Shown here piece by piece: positions 1 to 7,236 of a stretch of 10,276 nt of DNA; the first letter of the stretch is position 1, and every line of letters begins with the position of its first letter. The DNA comes from an uncultured Bacteroidota bacterium (GTDB lineage: Bacteria; Bacteroidota; Bacteroidia; Chitinophagales; Chitinophagaceae): contig CAIWHF010000035.1 in assembly GCA_903912405.1 (NCBI GenBank), positions 1 to 10,276 of the forward strand, written 5' to 3'. Below the pieces are notes generated by a model, which made no database searches, had not been told where the DNA came from, and worked only from the letters and a program-made list of their open reading frames with translations. The position numbers and the translations under genes are program-made.

Positions 1-1527
1 TATATGAGTCAATTGAATGGCACCCATGCAACGAAGGATGGTAACACTAAATACATTTGGTCATTGGGCTATGCAGATATGTATAGAAATATGCCCGATC
101 TAATGCGTATTACCTATCGTGCACCAAGTCAAACCGCAGCTTTAGCAACGTCTATTTCTACAGACGGTGATGAGTCTAGAAATGGAGGACGAATTTTCTC
201 TGAGTTAAAAGAAAAAACCTATAGTTTCTCGCATCAATTTTCTAAAAAATTCTTAGTTAAAAAAATGTCTATTGATTTAGCTTTAGGAAATTATATCGAA
301 TACAAAGACAGAAATTATAATCTTCGCTCGTTTGCCTATACCATCAAGCCTGGTGCACAATCAGTACAATTACAAAAAATAGGCATCAATGACATTTTTA
401 ATTTAAGCAATGTGGGAGAAAACACGAGCTTTATTTTAAATGAAAAAACACACGATTATGATACGTATGCTGCAACTAACAAATTAATAGCAAGTTTCTT
501 TAATGCAACGGTACAAGTAAATCCTAAGCTAAAAATCGTAGCAGGTATTCGTAACGAGCAAGCAGAGCAAGCTTTGCAAGCAAGTGTAAACTATAATAAA
601 ATCTCACCAAGTATTATATCTAATTTCATTTTGCCTTCTGTAAATGCTTCGTATAATTTTACCGACAAACAATTGATTCGTTTTGCTTATGGTAAAACCT
701 TGAATAGACCAGAATTTAGAGAGTGGGCGCCAATTTTCTTTTATGATTTAGACAATAAAGCGGGCACGTATGGCTCTTTATATGGCAATCCTATTGCGGG
801 CCCAAATGGTCAAGTATTGAAAATTGCACAAATACAAAATGTAGATGTGCGTTATGAGTGGTATCCAAGCGCTACCGAAATGATTCAAGTAGGTGCCTTC
901 TACAAATCCTTCCAAGACCCAATTCAAAATGTAATGATTTCGAATGCAGCTGATTTGGCATACACCTTTACCAATGCACAATCGGCAAAAGCGTACGGTA
1001 TAGAAATTGATATCCGCAAGAATTTAGATGTGTTGAATAAAGTTATAGCTACAAAATGGTGGGATAAATTATCGTTTATAGCGAATGCTTCTTTTATTAA
1101 GAGCGAATTGAATTTCGGAAATACCTTAAGTTTTATGGGTATTCAACCAAATTTCACTACGCGATTACAAGGTCAATCGCCATACACTTTTAATGCCGGA
1201 TTATATTATACTAACGAAGAAAAAGTAATTAGAAGTTCTTTGTTGTATAATGTAGCGGGTCCGCGCATCTCTTTAATTGGTTTAGATAGAACAGCGAGCA
1301 TGGTAGAAATGCCGTTTAATTCTTTAGATTTCTCTATCGATAAAACCTTTAAAAAGCGTTACATTCTTAGCTTTGGGGTGCAAAACTTATTAAATGCTAC
1401 GATGCGTTTTATATATGATACCGACTTTAATAATAAGTATGACTATAAAAATAATGGTGTAGATAAAGTGGTGCGTGAATACAAACCAGGCTCTTATATC
1501 AGCTTAGGTTTGAAAGTTAAGATTTAG
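1..1527 (+). CDS. TonB-dependent outer-membrane receptor, C-terminal part (5' end outside window)
   Basis: About 508 codons of an outer-membrane beta-barrel that would import a substrate using TonB/ExbBD energy. The frame is open to the left edge, so the ATG at 4 is probably internal and the signal peptide, plug and first strands lie upstream. What is seen is alternating aromatic/polar barrel strands with large loops, and blocks typical of the C-terminal half of Bacteroidota TonB receptors: an arginine-rich strand ending in RPEF (codons 706-717), then a YDLDN loop, a GNP motif, a VDVRYEWYP strand, a GAFYKSFQDPIQ strand, and a final strand ending SLGLKVKI at the stop. No SusD-like gene follows, so this is not an obvious SusC/SusD glycan system. 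The next gene, 66 bp downstream on the same strand, encodes a secreted T9SS protein and may be a functional partner. The substrate cannot be told. The family call is firm and the specificity unknown. Confidence 0.88.
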   Translation, partial: YMSQLNGTHATKDGNTKYIWSLGYADMYRNMPDLMRITYRAPSQTAALATSISTDGDESRNGGRIFSELKEKTYSFSHQFSKKFLVKKMSIDLALGNYIEYKDRNYNLRSFAYTIKPGAQSVQLQKIGINDIFNLSNVGENTSFILNEKTHDYDTYAATNKLIASFFNATVQVNPKLKIVAGIRNEQAEQALQASVNYNKISPSIISNFILPSVNASYNFTDKQLIRFAYGKTLNRPEFREWAPIFFYDLDNKAGTYGSLYGNPIAGPNGQVLKIAQIQNVDVRYEWYPSATEMIQVGAFYKSFQDPIQNVMISNAADLAYTFTNAQSAKAYGIEIDIRKNLDVLNKVIATKWWDKLSFIANASFIKSELNFGNTLSFMGIQPNFTTRLQGQSPYTFNAGLYYTNEEKVIRSSLLYNVAGPRISLIGLDRTASMVEMPFNSLDFSIDKTFKKRYILSFGVQNLLNATMRFIYDTDFNNKYDYKNNGVDKVVREYKPGSYISLGLKVKI

Positions 1528-1554
1528 TTAACCCGCAAGTAATGTTTAGTTAAC
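1523..1554. repeat. Pair of 10-bp direct repeats between receptor and secreted-protein genes
   Basis: The 10-mer TTTAGTTAAC occurs at 1523-1532, overlapping the receptor stop codon, and again at 1545-1554. The copies start 22 bp apart, close to two helical turns, so a protein could contact both on one DNA face. They lie 40-70 bp before the start of the secreted-protein gene and just upstream of a weak -7-like element, TACTTTTA at 1565-1572, which matches five of the six fixed bases of TAnnTTTG. This could be an operator, but chance is a real possibility in AT-rich DNA. Confidence 0.35.
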
Positions 1555-1593
1555 ATTGAGAAAGTACTTTTACATCAAATTTAAAAAAAACCT

Positions 1594-3435
1594 ATGAAAA
1601 AATTATTACTCATCGCATTATCAGTATGCGGAATGTACGCAGCACAAGCGCAAGTAACGGTGCAAACAGTGCAAGACAGTATTTCAACGAATACTACTTG
1701 GACCAACAACAAACAATATTTCTTAAAAGGTTTTGTGTATGTAACTTCAGGTGCTACCTTAACCATCGACAGTGGTGTAATTATCAAAGGAGATAAAAAC
1801 ACAAAAGGAACTTTAATTATTGAAAGAGGTGCAAAAATTATTGCAAAAGGAACAGCAACTGCACCTATCGTATTTACATCGAATCAACCAGCTGGTGCTC
1901 GTTCATACGGAGACTGGGGTGGCGTAATTCTATGTGGTAATGCACCTACTAACTGGACAGCTGGTCAAGCGCAAGTAGAAGGTGGTCCTCGTTCTTTTTA
2001 TGGTGGTACTAATCCTGCTGATAACAGTGGTACCTTACAATATGTACGTATCGAGTTTCCAGGTGTAGCGTTCTCTCCAGGAAATGAAGTAAATGGTTTA
2101 ACATTATGTGGTGTTGGTACCGCAACTCAAATTGATCATATCCAAGTATCGTATTCTGGTGATGATTCGTATGAGTGGTTTGGTGGAACAACTAATGGTA
2201 AATATTTAGTTTCTTATCGCGGTTGGGATGATGATTTTGATACAGACTGCGGTTATACTGGTAAAAATCAATTTGTATTTGGTATCAGAGATCCCTATGC
2301 TGCTGACCAATCAGGTTCTAAAGCATTTGAAAATGATAGCTATTTAGGTGGAACAGTTTCTGGATTATTGAATGATTCTTTTGCAACTAAAGCAATCTGG
2401 TCAAATGTAACGGTTGTAGGTCCATTAGTAAGCCCTACATCTACCGCTTGGGATCCTCAATTTGTTGCTGCTGTGCACGCTCGTAGAGGTTCATCTCAAA
2501 GCATATTAAATAGTGTATTGATAGGATGGCCTGTAGGTATGTTGTTAGATGAGTCTTCTTCTTCTTATGGTTCTACTATCAATAACTTAACATCAAATCA
2601 ATTGCAATTTAAAAACAACATTATTGCTGGTAATCAAAATGCAACCGATGTTTTTTATGTAAAAGATGGTGCACGTTCTTTAACTCCAACAACTACTTGG
2701 GCGGATACAACAGTTGCTCCTTGGTCAACGTCTGGTTTAGTAGGTCCTAAATCTTGGTTAACTTCTAGTGCTAACAAAAATAAATTATATCCTACAGCAC
2801 AAACTGGAGTGAAATTACAATCTCCATTCAATTTGGTAAATCCAAATCCAGTACCAACTTCTCAATCTCCAATTTGTTATAATACTGCAGTATTTGGTGC
2901 TATTACACGTACTTTCGATCCTACAAAACCAGTAAATACAGATACTACCGGTTTAGGTATCAACTGGAATGTACCAGGTTTGGCTCCTGATTTTACAACT
3001 ACAAAAGCATCAGATGCTTTCTTTACAAAAGTGAACTTCGTAGGTGCATTTGCAGGTACGCAAACAACTTCAGATAATTGGATGGCTAAATGGACTAATT
3101 TCGATCCAGTTAATACCGATTATTCAATGACGAATACTACAGAATTCCCTACTAGTGTTGCGAATGTAAATAACAATATCAATGCTATTGCTGTATATCC
3201 TAATCCAGCTATTGTAAATGCTACTATCAATTTTACAATAATCGAAGCTAGCAATGCTATAGTATCTTTAATTGATATGACTGGCAAAACAGTTGCTACA
3301 GTTTTCAATGGTAATTTAGTTGCAGGCAATCATCAATTTGATGTAAATGTTGCTAACCTAGCAATGGGTTGCTACTTTGTACAAGTACAAACGGCTGCTG
3401 GTTCTAAAACAATCAAATTATCAGTAACTAAATAA
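1594..3435 (+). CDS. Secreted beta-helix-like protein with T9SS type A sorting domain
   Basis: This 613-aa protein is predicted to be exported by Sec and then released or anchored at the cell surface by the type IX secretion system. Residues 1-19 form a signal peptide (MKK, hydrophobic core, AQA before Q20). The body, about 50-520, is rich in G, T, N and V with short repeating beta segments and reads as a right-handed parallel beta-helix. It holds a block typical of a Bacteroidota secreted family: GTLIIERGAKI (72-82), GDWGGVIL (106-113), an IDHIQVSYSGDDSYEWFGG stretch (180-198) and an acidic WDDDFD (211-216) that might bind a cation. From about 525 a T9SS type A sorting domain follows, with YPNP at 535-538, a MGCYFVQV strand and a basic C-terminus ending KLSVTK. 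The gene follows the TonB receptor on the same strand and has its own terminator. No enzymatic motif is recognised. It may be a surface binding protein or hydrolase serving the receptor. Its codons look uniform (GGT, GTA, ACT), suggesting strong expression. Confidence 0.88.
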   Translation: MKKLLLIALSVCGMYAAQAQVTVQTVQDSISTNTTWTNNKQYFLKGFVYVTSGATLTIDSGVIIKGDKNTKGTLIIERGAKIIAKGTATAPIVFTSNQPAGARSYGDWGGVILCGNAPTNWTAGQAQVEGGPRSFYGGTNPADNSGTLQYVRIEFPGVAFSPGNEVNGLTLCGVGTATQIDHIQVSYSGDDSYEWFGGTTNGKYLVSYRGWDDDFDTDCGYTGKNQFVFGIRDPYAADQSGSKAFENDSYLGGTVSGLLNDSFATKAIWSNVTVVGPLVSPTSTAWDPQFVAAVHARRGSSQSILNSVLIGWPVGMLLDESSSSYGSTINNLTSNQLQFKNNIIAGNQNATDVFYVKDGARSLTPTTTWADTTVAPWSTSGLVGPKSWLTSSANKNKLYPTAQTGVKLQSPFNLVNPNPVPTSQSPICYNTAVFGAITRTFDPTKPVNTDTTGLGINWNVPGLAPDFTTTKASDAFFTKVNFVGAFAGTQTTSDNWMAKWTNFDPVNTDYSMTNTTEFPTSVANVNNNINAIAVYPNPAIVNATINFTIIEASNAIVSLIDMTGKTVATVFNGNLVAGNHQFDVNVANLAMGCYFVQVQTAAGSKTIKLSVTK

Positions 3436-3455
3436 TTAATAAATTATTTAACTAT

Positions 3456-3491
3456 AAAAAGCGACCACTTTATTGTGGTCGCTTTTTTTTT
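3456..3491 (+). terminator. Rho-independent terminator after the secreted T9SS protein gene
   Basis: The GC-rich arms GCGACCAC (3461-3468) and GTGGTCGC (3475-3482) flank a 6-nt loop. Five A-T pairs extend the stem on the outside, giving a 13-bp helix, and a run of nine T follows the right arm. It lies 20 bp past the TAA of the secreted-protein gene and ends only 12 bp before the ATG of the next gene. Confidence 0.9.
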
Positions 3492-3503
3492 AATTTTATT
3501 AGC

Positions 3504-3908
3504 ATGAAATATTTTTTACTCTTTCTTTTCTCATTGCTGACTTTAGCTGCTTGTGTGAAGCATTATAAGATGGACCTCTCAAGCCCTATTCCTACTTTTA
3601 CATGTGATACTACTAAAATAATTAGTTATAAAAATCAAGTTGTACCCATCTTAAAAAACAATTGCTATTCTTGTCATGCTACCGATACAGTAAACAAATA
3701 CGGAAGGAATATTGACTTAGAAAATTTTACTTCTTTAAGCAATTATTTATTATTGGGCTATAGAGGTGATGGGTTATTGGGATCTAAATTAATTCACATC
3801 ATTCAGCATGCACAAACGGTAGTGCCTATGCCGCCGGGCTATGATTTAGATACCTGTAGTCAGAAAATAATTGCAGCATGGATACACCAAGGTGCTTTAC
3901 AAAATTAA
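3504..3908 (+). CDS. Monoheme c-type cytochrome lipoprotein (CX2CH)
   Basis: This 134-aa protein should be a lipid-anchored periplasmic electron-transfer protein. The N-terminus has a hydrophobic segment ending in a good lipobox, LAAC, with the lipidated cysteine at C17. A c-type heme site follows: CYSCH at 54-58, with H58 as proximal ligand. M109 in a PMPPG turn is the likely distal ligand, and the closing helix is IIAAWIHQGAL. C34 and C118 lie outside the heme motif and both have counterparts in the related lipoprotein at 6294-6674 (C36, C110), so a structural disulfide is likely. The start codon lies just after the upstream terminator, so the source of its transcript is unclear: readthrough or a promoter hidden in the hairpin region. 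Its stop overlaps the convergent UbiD-family gene by 4 bp. The family call is strong, but the redox partner is unknown. Confidence 0.85.
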   Translation: MKYFLLFLFSLLTLAACVKHYKMDLSSPIPTFTCDTTKIISYKNQVVPILKNNCYSCHATDTVNKYGRNIDLENFTSLSNYLLLGYRGDGLLGSKLIHIIQHAQTVVPMPPGYDLDTCSQKIIAAWIHQGALQN

Positions 3909-5722
3909 TAGCCATACTTATTTAAAAGTGCACTTACCTTTTGTTCTGTATGAGGATCTTTTTCTAATACCGGTGCATGATGTGGTTTTGTTCGTGCATC
4001 TATCACTAAAGGTCCTTCACATCCCCAATGTTTATTTTTAACGAAAGATTGAATGCCATAGATATCATGCGATGGATTGCATTTGGTGAAAGTGCTCCAC
4101 ACAAAATTATTTAAGTTGGCTGCTACAAAGGCGCTTTCATCTGCAATGACAATCATGGCTATTTGTGAAAGGTCAAGCGATGCTAGTTGTTGCTCCAATG
4201 CTAGTAGTTCTTGTTGCGCAGTTGCGTAATTACTAAATGCAGTTGTTTCAAAAACTAAAACGCCCGGCTGAGCTATATGTGGCTTATGAAAACTTCTTAG
4301 GTGATTGGAGTGCTCTGGCAATTCGGTAGCCAAATTTCGTAAAACGGGGCCATAAGCTGCAAAAACTACTTTACTTCCTTGATTGAGTCCTTCGCCAGAA
4401 TAATCAAGCGTATCGATAGACGTGTTGGTATGAAAATGTAAATCTCGTTTCCAATCGATGCGTTGGAAAATATAATGGAAATAAGATGGAAGGTTATGGG
4501 TGCTAATAGTATGTTCTGCTGAAGCGGTGATAAATAAAAATTTAGCCAAACTTAATTGTCCGGTTCCTAATATTCTATTGGCTTGTGTTAAAAGTTCGGC
4601 AGGTTGTTGCACAGGAGCATAGGGCGTATAGCGCTCGCTACCCACCGCAACTAATAAGGGATGCACACCTGCAGCATCTACCGCATGCACTTCTTGCACT
4701 CCGGGTATTTCTTGCTGAATAGCATCTCCTGTAATTTCGTGAATCAAGGCACCAAAGCTCGTGTCTTCCTGTGGCGGTCGACCAACCACCGTGAAAGGCC
4801 AAATAGCATTTTTCTTTGCATAGACTTTATGCACATGCATCAAAGGAAAATTATGCTGCAAACTGTAATAACCTAAGTGATCTCCAAAAGGGCCTTCTGG
4901 TTTCGTTTCGTTACCGTTTACATAACCTGTTATAACAAAGTCGGCATCGGCACTAACGGCATAACCATCGTCATAAAAATAGCGAAAGCGACGGCCGCCA
5001 ATCAAACCAGCGAAGGTCAATTCGCTCATGCCTTCGGGTAAGGGCATCACCGCGGCTAAGGTATGTGCTGGTGGTCCGCCTACGAAACAACTTACCTTTA
5101 GTGGCTTGCCTGCTGCAATGGCTTTGGATTGGTGAATACCAATACCTCTGTGTAATTGATAATGCAACCCAATTTCTTGGTTCGTACTATATTCGTTGCC
5201 ATTGAGTTGAATGCGATACATGCCTAAATTGGAATGCATAATACCGGGCTGATCAACAGCTTCGGTATATACTTGAGGAAGCGTAACAAAAGCACCTCCA
5301 TCATTTTCCCAATGTTTAATGAGGGGTAATTGATCGATGCGTAAGGTGGCATCTAAATTATTTTTGAATAAGCTACTTTTGAAAGGAAGGGCATGTAATG
5401 CGGCAGTTGCAGCGCTTAAATTTTTCAGTGGGTGTTTGAAAATTTTAGAAGGATCCTGCTTGAGGGCAATCACTTGTTGCACCGCTTCTAGGGTGTCTCT
5501 AAAAATAAATTTACTTCTTTCTAAAGTGCCGAAGAGATTGCTGGCAGCTCTAAAGTTGCTTCCCTTTACATTCTCGAAAAGGATAGCCGGACCACCTTGC
5601 TCGTGGATGCGCAAATGAATGGAAGCCATTTCTAAATAAGGGTCTACTTCTTCTTTGATGCGAAGGAGTTGACCTTTTTTTTCTAGGTCTAATAAACAGG
5701 CTTCTAAAGTAGCGTATCCCAT
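3905..5722 (-). CDS. UbiD-family prenyl-FMN decarboxylase, probably menaquinone pathway
   Basis: This 605-aa cytoplasmic protein belongs to the UbiD family, which reversibly decarboxylates aromatic or unsaturated acids using prenylated FMN made by UbiX. Visible signatures are SNLGMYRIQ (164-172, with N165 and R170 matching a metal/cofactor ligand and the catalytic arginine of characterised members), QLHRG with H191, GGPPAHTLAAVMPLPEG (215-231, E230 a likely metal ligand), a GGRRFRY stretch (242-248) and EGPFGDHLGYYS (276-287), which carries the catalytic acidic pair E276 and D281. Its length exceeds that of classic ~490-aa UbiD and fits the ~600-aa type found in bacteria using the futalosine menaquinone route. 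Bacteroidota respire with menaquinone, so a role in that pathway is the best inference. No ubiX or mqn gene is visible in the window. ATG at 5722 gives MGYATLEACL, a natural family start. Another aromatic-acid decarboxylase remains possible. Confidence 0.88.
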   Translation of the reverse strand: MGYATLEACLLDLEKKGQLLRIKEEVDPYLEMASIHLRIHEQGGPAILFENVKGSNFRAASNLFGTLERSKFIFRDTLEAVQQVIALKQDPSKIFKHPLKNLSAATAALHALPFKSSLFKNNLDATLRIDQLPLIKHWENDGGAFVTLPQVYTEAVDQPGIMHSNLGMYRIQLNGNEYSTNQEIGLHYQLHRGIGIHQSKAIAAGKPLKVSCFVGGPPAHTLAAVMPLPEGMSELTFAGLIGGRRFRYFYDDGYAVSADADFVITGYVNGNETKPEGPFGDHLGYYSLQHNFPLMHVHKVYAKKNAIWPFTVVGRPPQEDTSFGALIHEITGDAIQQEIPGVQEVHAVDAAGVHPLLVAVGSERYTPYAPVQQPAELLTQANRILGTGQLSLAKFLFITASAEHTISTHNLPSYFHYIFQRIDWKRDLHFHTNTSIDTLDYSGEGLNQGSKVVFAAYGPVLRNLATELPEHSNHLRSFHKPHIAQPGVLVFETTAFSNYATAQQELLALEQQLASLDLSQIAMIVIADESAFVAANLNNFVWSTFTKCNPSHDIYGIQSFVKNKHWGCEGPLVIDARTKPHHAPVLEKDPHTEQKVSALLNKYGY

Positions 5723-5735
5723 AGTAATGTAAACG

Positions 5736-5743
5736 CAAATTTA
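5736..5743 (-). promoter_or_regulatory. Possible -7 promoter element of the UbiD-family gene
   Basis: Read on the minus strand this is TAAATTTG, an exact match to the Bacteroidota -7 consensus TAnnTTTG. It is 13 bp upstream of the ATG, so the leader would be very short. No TTTG -33 element is seen at the usual distance, so this is only a weak call. Confidence 0.25.
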
Positions 5744-5788
5744 CTTAATAAGTTGCAAAGCTAGGCGTCTTCGTGAATTTGTTATGCA

Positions 5789-5820
5789 TTTGTTATTCCA
5801 TGCAATGGCTATTAAATTTG
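5789..5820 (+). promoter_or_regulatory. Bacteroidota-type promoter for the four-gene envelope operon
   Basis: TTTG at 5789-5792 (-33 element) and TAAATTTG at 5813-5820 (-7 element, TAnnTTTG) are separated by 20 bp, within the spacing known for the Bacteroidota housekeeping sigma factor. Transcription would begin near 5827, leaving a leader of about 43 nt before the ATG at 5870. A second exact -7 match, TAGATTTG, lies at 5845-5852 but has no matching upstream element. Confidence 0.5.
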
Positions 5821-5869
5821 TTTAACTTTTTAAGCATATTTTATTAGATTTGGTAAAATTAATGCCTAT

Positions 5870-6268
5870 ATGAAAAAAATTTTACTGATAATATTAGTGC
5901 TTGTACTTGCAGGAGGTCTCTATGGATATTATCAATACAATAGAAAACCAGCAGGAGTTGCCGATCAAGAAGCCATTAAGATAAATGCAGCTGCATTAGT
6001 AGCCACGTTTATAAAGGATGAAAAAGCAGCCCAAGCAAGCTACAATAATAAAGTACTAGAAGTAGTAGGTGTGGTGGCTGAACTAGGTGAAAATCAAGAT
6101 CACAAAACAACGCTACTCATGCAAAGTGATGATCCCTTATCGAGTGTTTTTTGCACCTTAGAAAACAAGGCTAGTGCCTTACCAAAAGTAGGCGATGAAA
6201 TTGTTGTGAAAGGATTTTACGCGGCCTTCACTACAGACGTATTATTAACAGGATGCATTATTAAGTAA
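5870..6268 (+). CDS. Membrane-anchored OB-fold protein (tRNA_anti-like family)
   Basis: This 132-aa protein has one N-terminal hydrophobic segment (about 4-20, no lipobox cysteine) that would anchor it in the inner membrane with the rest in the periplasm. The soluble part matches the small OB-fold family called tRNA_anti-like in Bacteroidota: a helix with ALVATFIKDEKAAQASYNNK (42-61), strand VLEVVGVVAEL (62-72), a strand ending in VFCTLEN (93-99), the turn LPKVGDEIVVKGF (104-116) and a last strand VLLTGCIIK (124-132). C95 and C129 sit in the two strands where the family often has cysteines and might pair. Despite the family name, an exported location argues against tRNA binding. It is the first gene of an operon; the next starts 25 bp later. 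Its role is unknown; the position suggests envelope redox or assembly work. Confidence 0.75.
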   Translation: MKKILLIILVLVLAGGLYGYYQYNRKPAGVADQEAIKINAAALVATFIKDEKAAQASYNNKVLEVVGVVAELGENQDHKTTLLMQSDDPLSSVFCTLENKASALPKVGDEIVVKGFYAAFTTDVLLTGCIIK

Positions 6269-6293
6269 TTTTCCACTTTTAAATATAAAACCA

Positions 6294-6674
6294 ATGAAAC
6301 GTAATCTTTTAAAATTAACCGTTGTGTTAACCCTCTCAATAGCATTTATAAGTCAAAATGCATGTAAAAGTAGTAGCTCTAATGCTACGACTACGGTATG
6401 TGATACCTCAGCTGCGGTATTGTTTTCAACAATAGTAAAACCCATTATGGATGCTAAATGTGCAACTTCTGGTTGTCATGATGCTAATGGAGCAGCAGGC
6501 TATTCTTTAATTACGTATGCAGGTGTAAAAGCATGTGTAAATTCTGGGAAGTTTATGGGATCTATAAACCAAACTGCAGGATTTAAAGCAATGCCACAAG
6601 GGGGCAATAAATTAGCACAATGCGATATCAATAAAATTCAAAAATGGGTGAATGCAGGCGCCCTTAATAACTAA
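6294..6674 (+). CDS. c-type cytochrome-like lipoprotein with CX4CH heme motif
   Basis: This 126-aa exported protein is related to the lipoprotein at 3504-3908. The hydrophobic N-terminus leads to C24 in QNAC, a relaxed lipobox followed by a serine-rich linker, so surface or periplasmic lipid anchoring is likely but less certain than in its relative. The heme site is CATSGCH (56-62), a CX4CH spacing instead of CX2CH, with H62 as proximal ligand. M100 in KAMPQGG is the probable distal ligand. The C-terminal helix INKIQKWVNAGALNN (112-126) matches the ending of its relative. C36 and C110 correspond to C34 and C118 there, and C81 is extra. It is the second gene of the operon, 8 bp before the YceI gene. 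Heme attachment at CX4CH is known in some multiheme cytochromes and appears in Bacteroidota proteins, but here is inferred from the motif only. Confidence 0.8.
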   Translation: MKRNLLKLTVVLTLSIAFISQNACKSSSSNATTTVCDTSAAVLFSTIVKPIMDAKCATSGCHDANGAAGYSLITYAGVKACVNSGKFMGSINQTAGFKAMPQGGNKLAQCDINKIQKWVNAGALNN

Positions 6675-6682
6675 AGCCATTC

Positions 6683-7234
6683 ATGAAAAAAATAATTTTC
6701 ATCGCCCTCGCTTTTTGTCTGCCACACTTTGTGCATGCGCAAAAATACATGACCCGAAGTGGTCAAGTAAGTTTTTTTTCTTCTACAGCGGTAGAGAATA
6801 TAGAAGCCATTAACAATGAGGTTGCCAGTGTTTTCGATGCTACTTCTGGCGAGCTTATTTTTATAGTACCTATCAAGAGTTTTAAGTTTGACAGAGCCTT
6901 AATGCAAGAGCATTTCAACGAAAATTATGTGGAAAGTGATCAATTTCCTAAAGCAGATTTTAAAGGTAAAATTGAAAATGCAGCGGCTATCAATTACAGT
7001 AAAGATGGTAGTACGCTAGTAAAAGCAGTTGGTACGATGACGATGCACGGCGTGTCGCAAGCGATCACCGTTCCCGGCACTTTGACGGTAAAAAATGGCA
7101 GTCTTACTTTTAAAGCAGTATTCAAAGTAAAAAACAAAGACTATAAAATTGTTATTCCATCAGTAGCCGCTAATAAAGTGGCCGAAGTAGTAGAGATAAC
7201 CGTTAATAGTTTATTAGCTCCTTTAAAAAAATAA
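6683..7234 (+). CDS. YceI-family periplasmic protein
   Basis: This 183-aa periplasmic protein is of the YceI family, a lipocalin-like beta-barrel whose known members bind polyisoprenoid chains such as ubiquinone-8. A signal peptide covers 1-19, with cleavage expected in VHA/Q. Family marks are SFFSSTAVENIEA (30-42), a strand with FIVPIKSFKF (60-69), LMQEHFNENYVESDQFPKA (73-91), FKG at 93-95, and MTMHGVSQ (119-126), ending in a beta strand before a short basic tail. The length is normal for the family. The gene sits 8 bp after the heme lipoprotein gene and 2 bp before the barrel gene, so translation is probably coupled. In this setting it may carry or sense menaquinone or another isoprenoid, which is inference from the family and neighbours. 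Confidence 0.92.
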   Translation: MKKIIFIALAFCLPHFVHAQKYMTRSGQVSFFSSTAVENIEAINNEVASVFDATSGELIFIVPIKSFKFDRALMQEHFNENYVESDQFPKADFKGKIENAAAINYSKDGSTLVKAVGTMTMHGVSQAITVPGTLTVKNGSLTFKAVFKVKNKDYKIVIPSVAANKVAEVVEITVNSLLAPLKK

Positions 7235-7236
7235 TT

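Noticed and set aside
4661..4876. Short plus-strand open frame within the UbiD-family gene
   Set aside because: It is an antisense shadow of conserved UbiD motifs, with no start signal and no protein features.
5337..5618. Open frame of 93 codons on the plus strand inside the UbiD-family gene
   Set aside because: It is antisense to a well-conserved coding region, has no recognisable domain, and its composition is explained by the real gene on the other strand.
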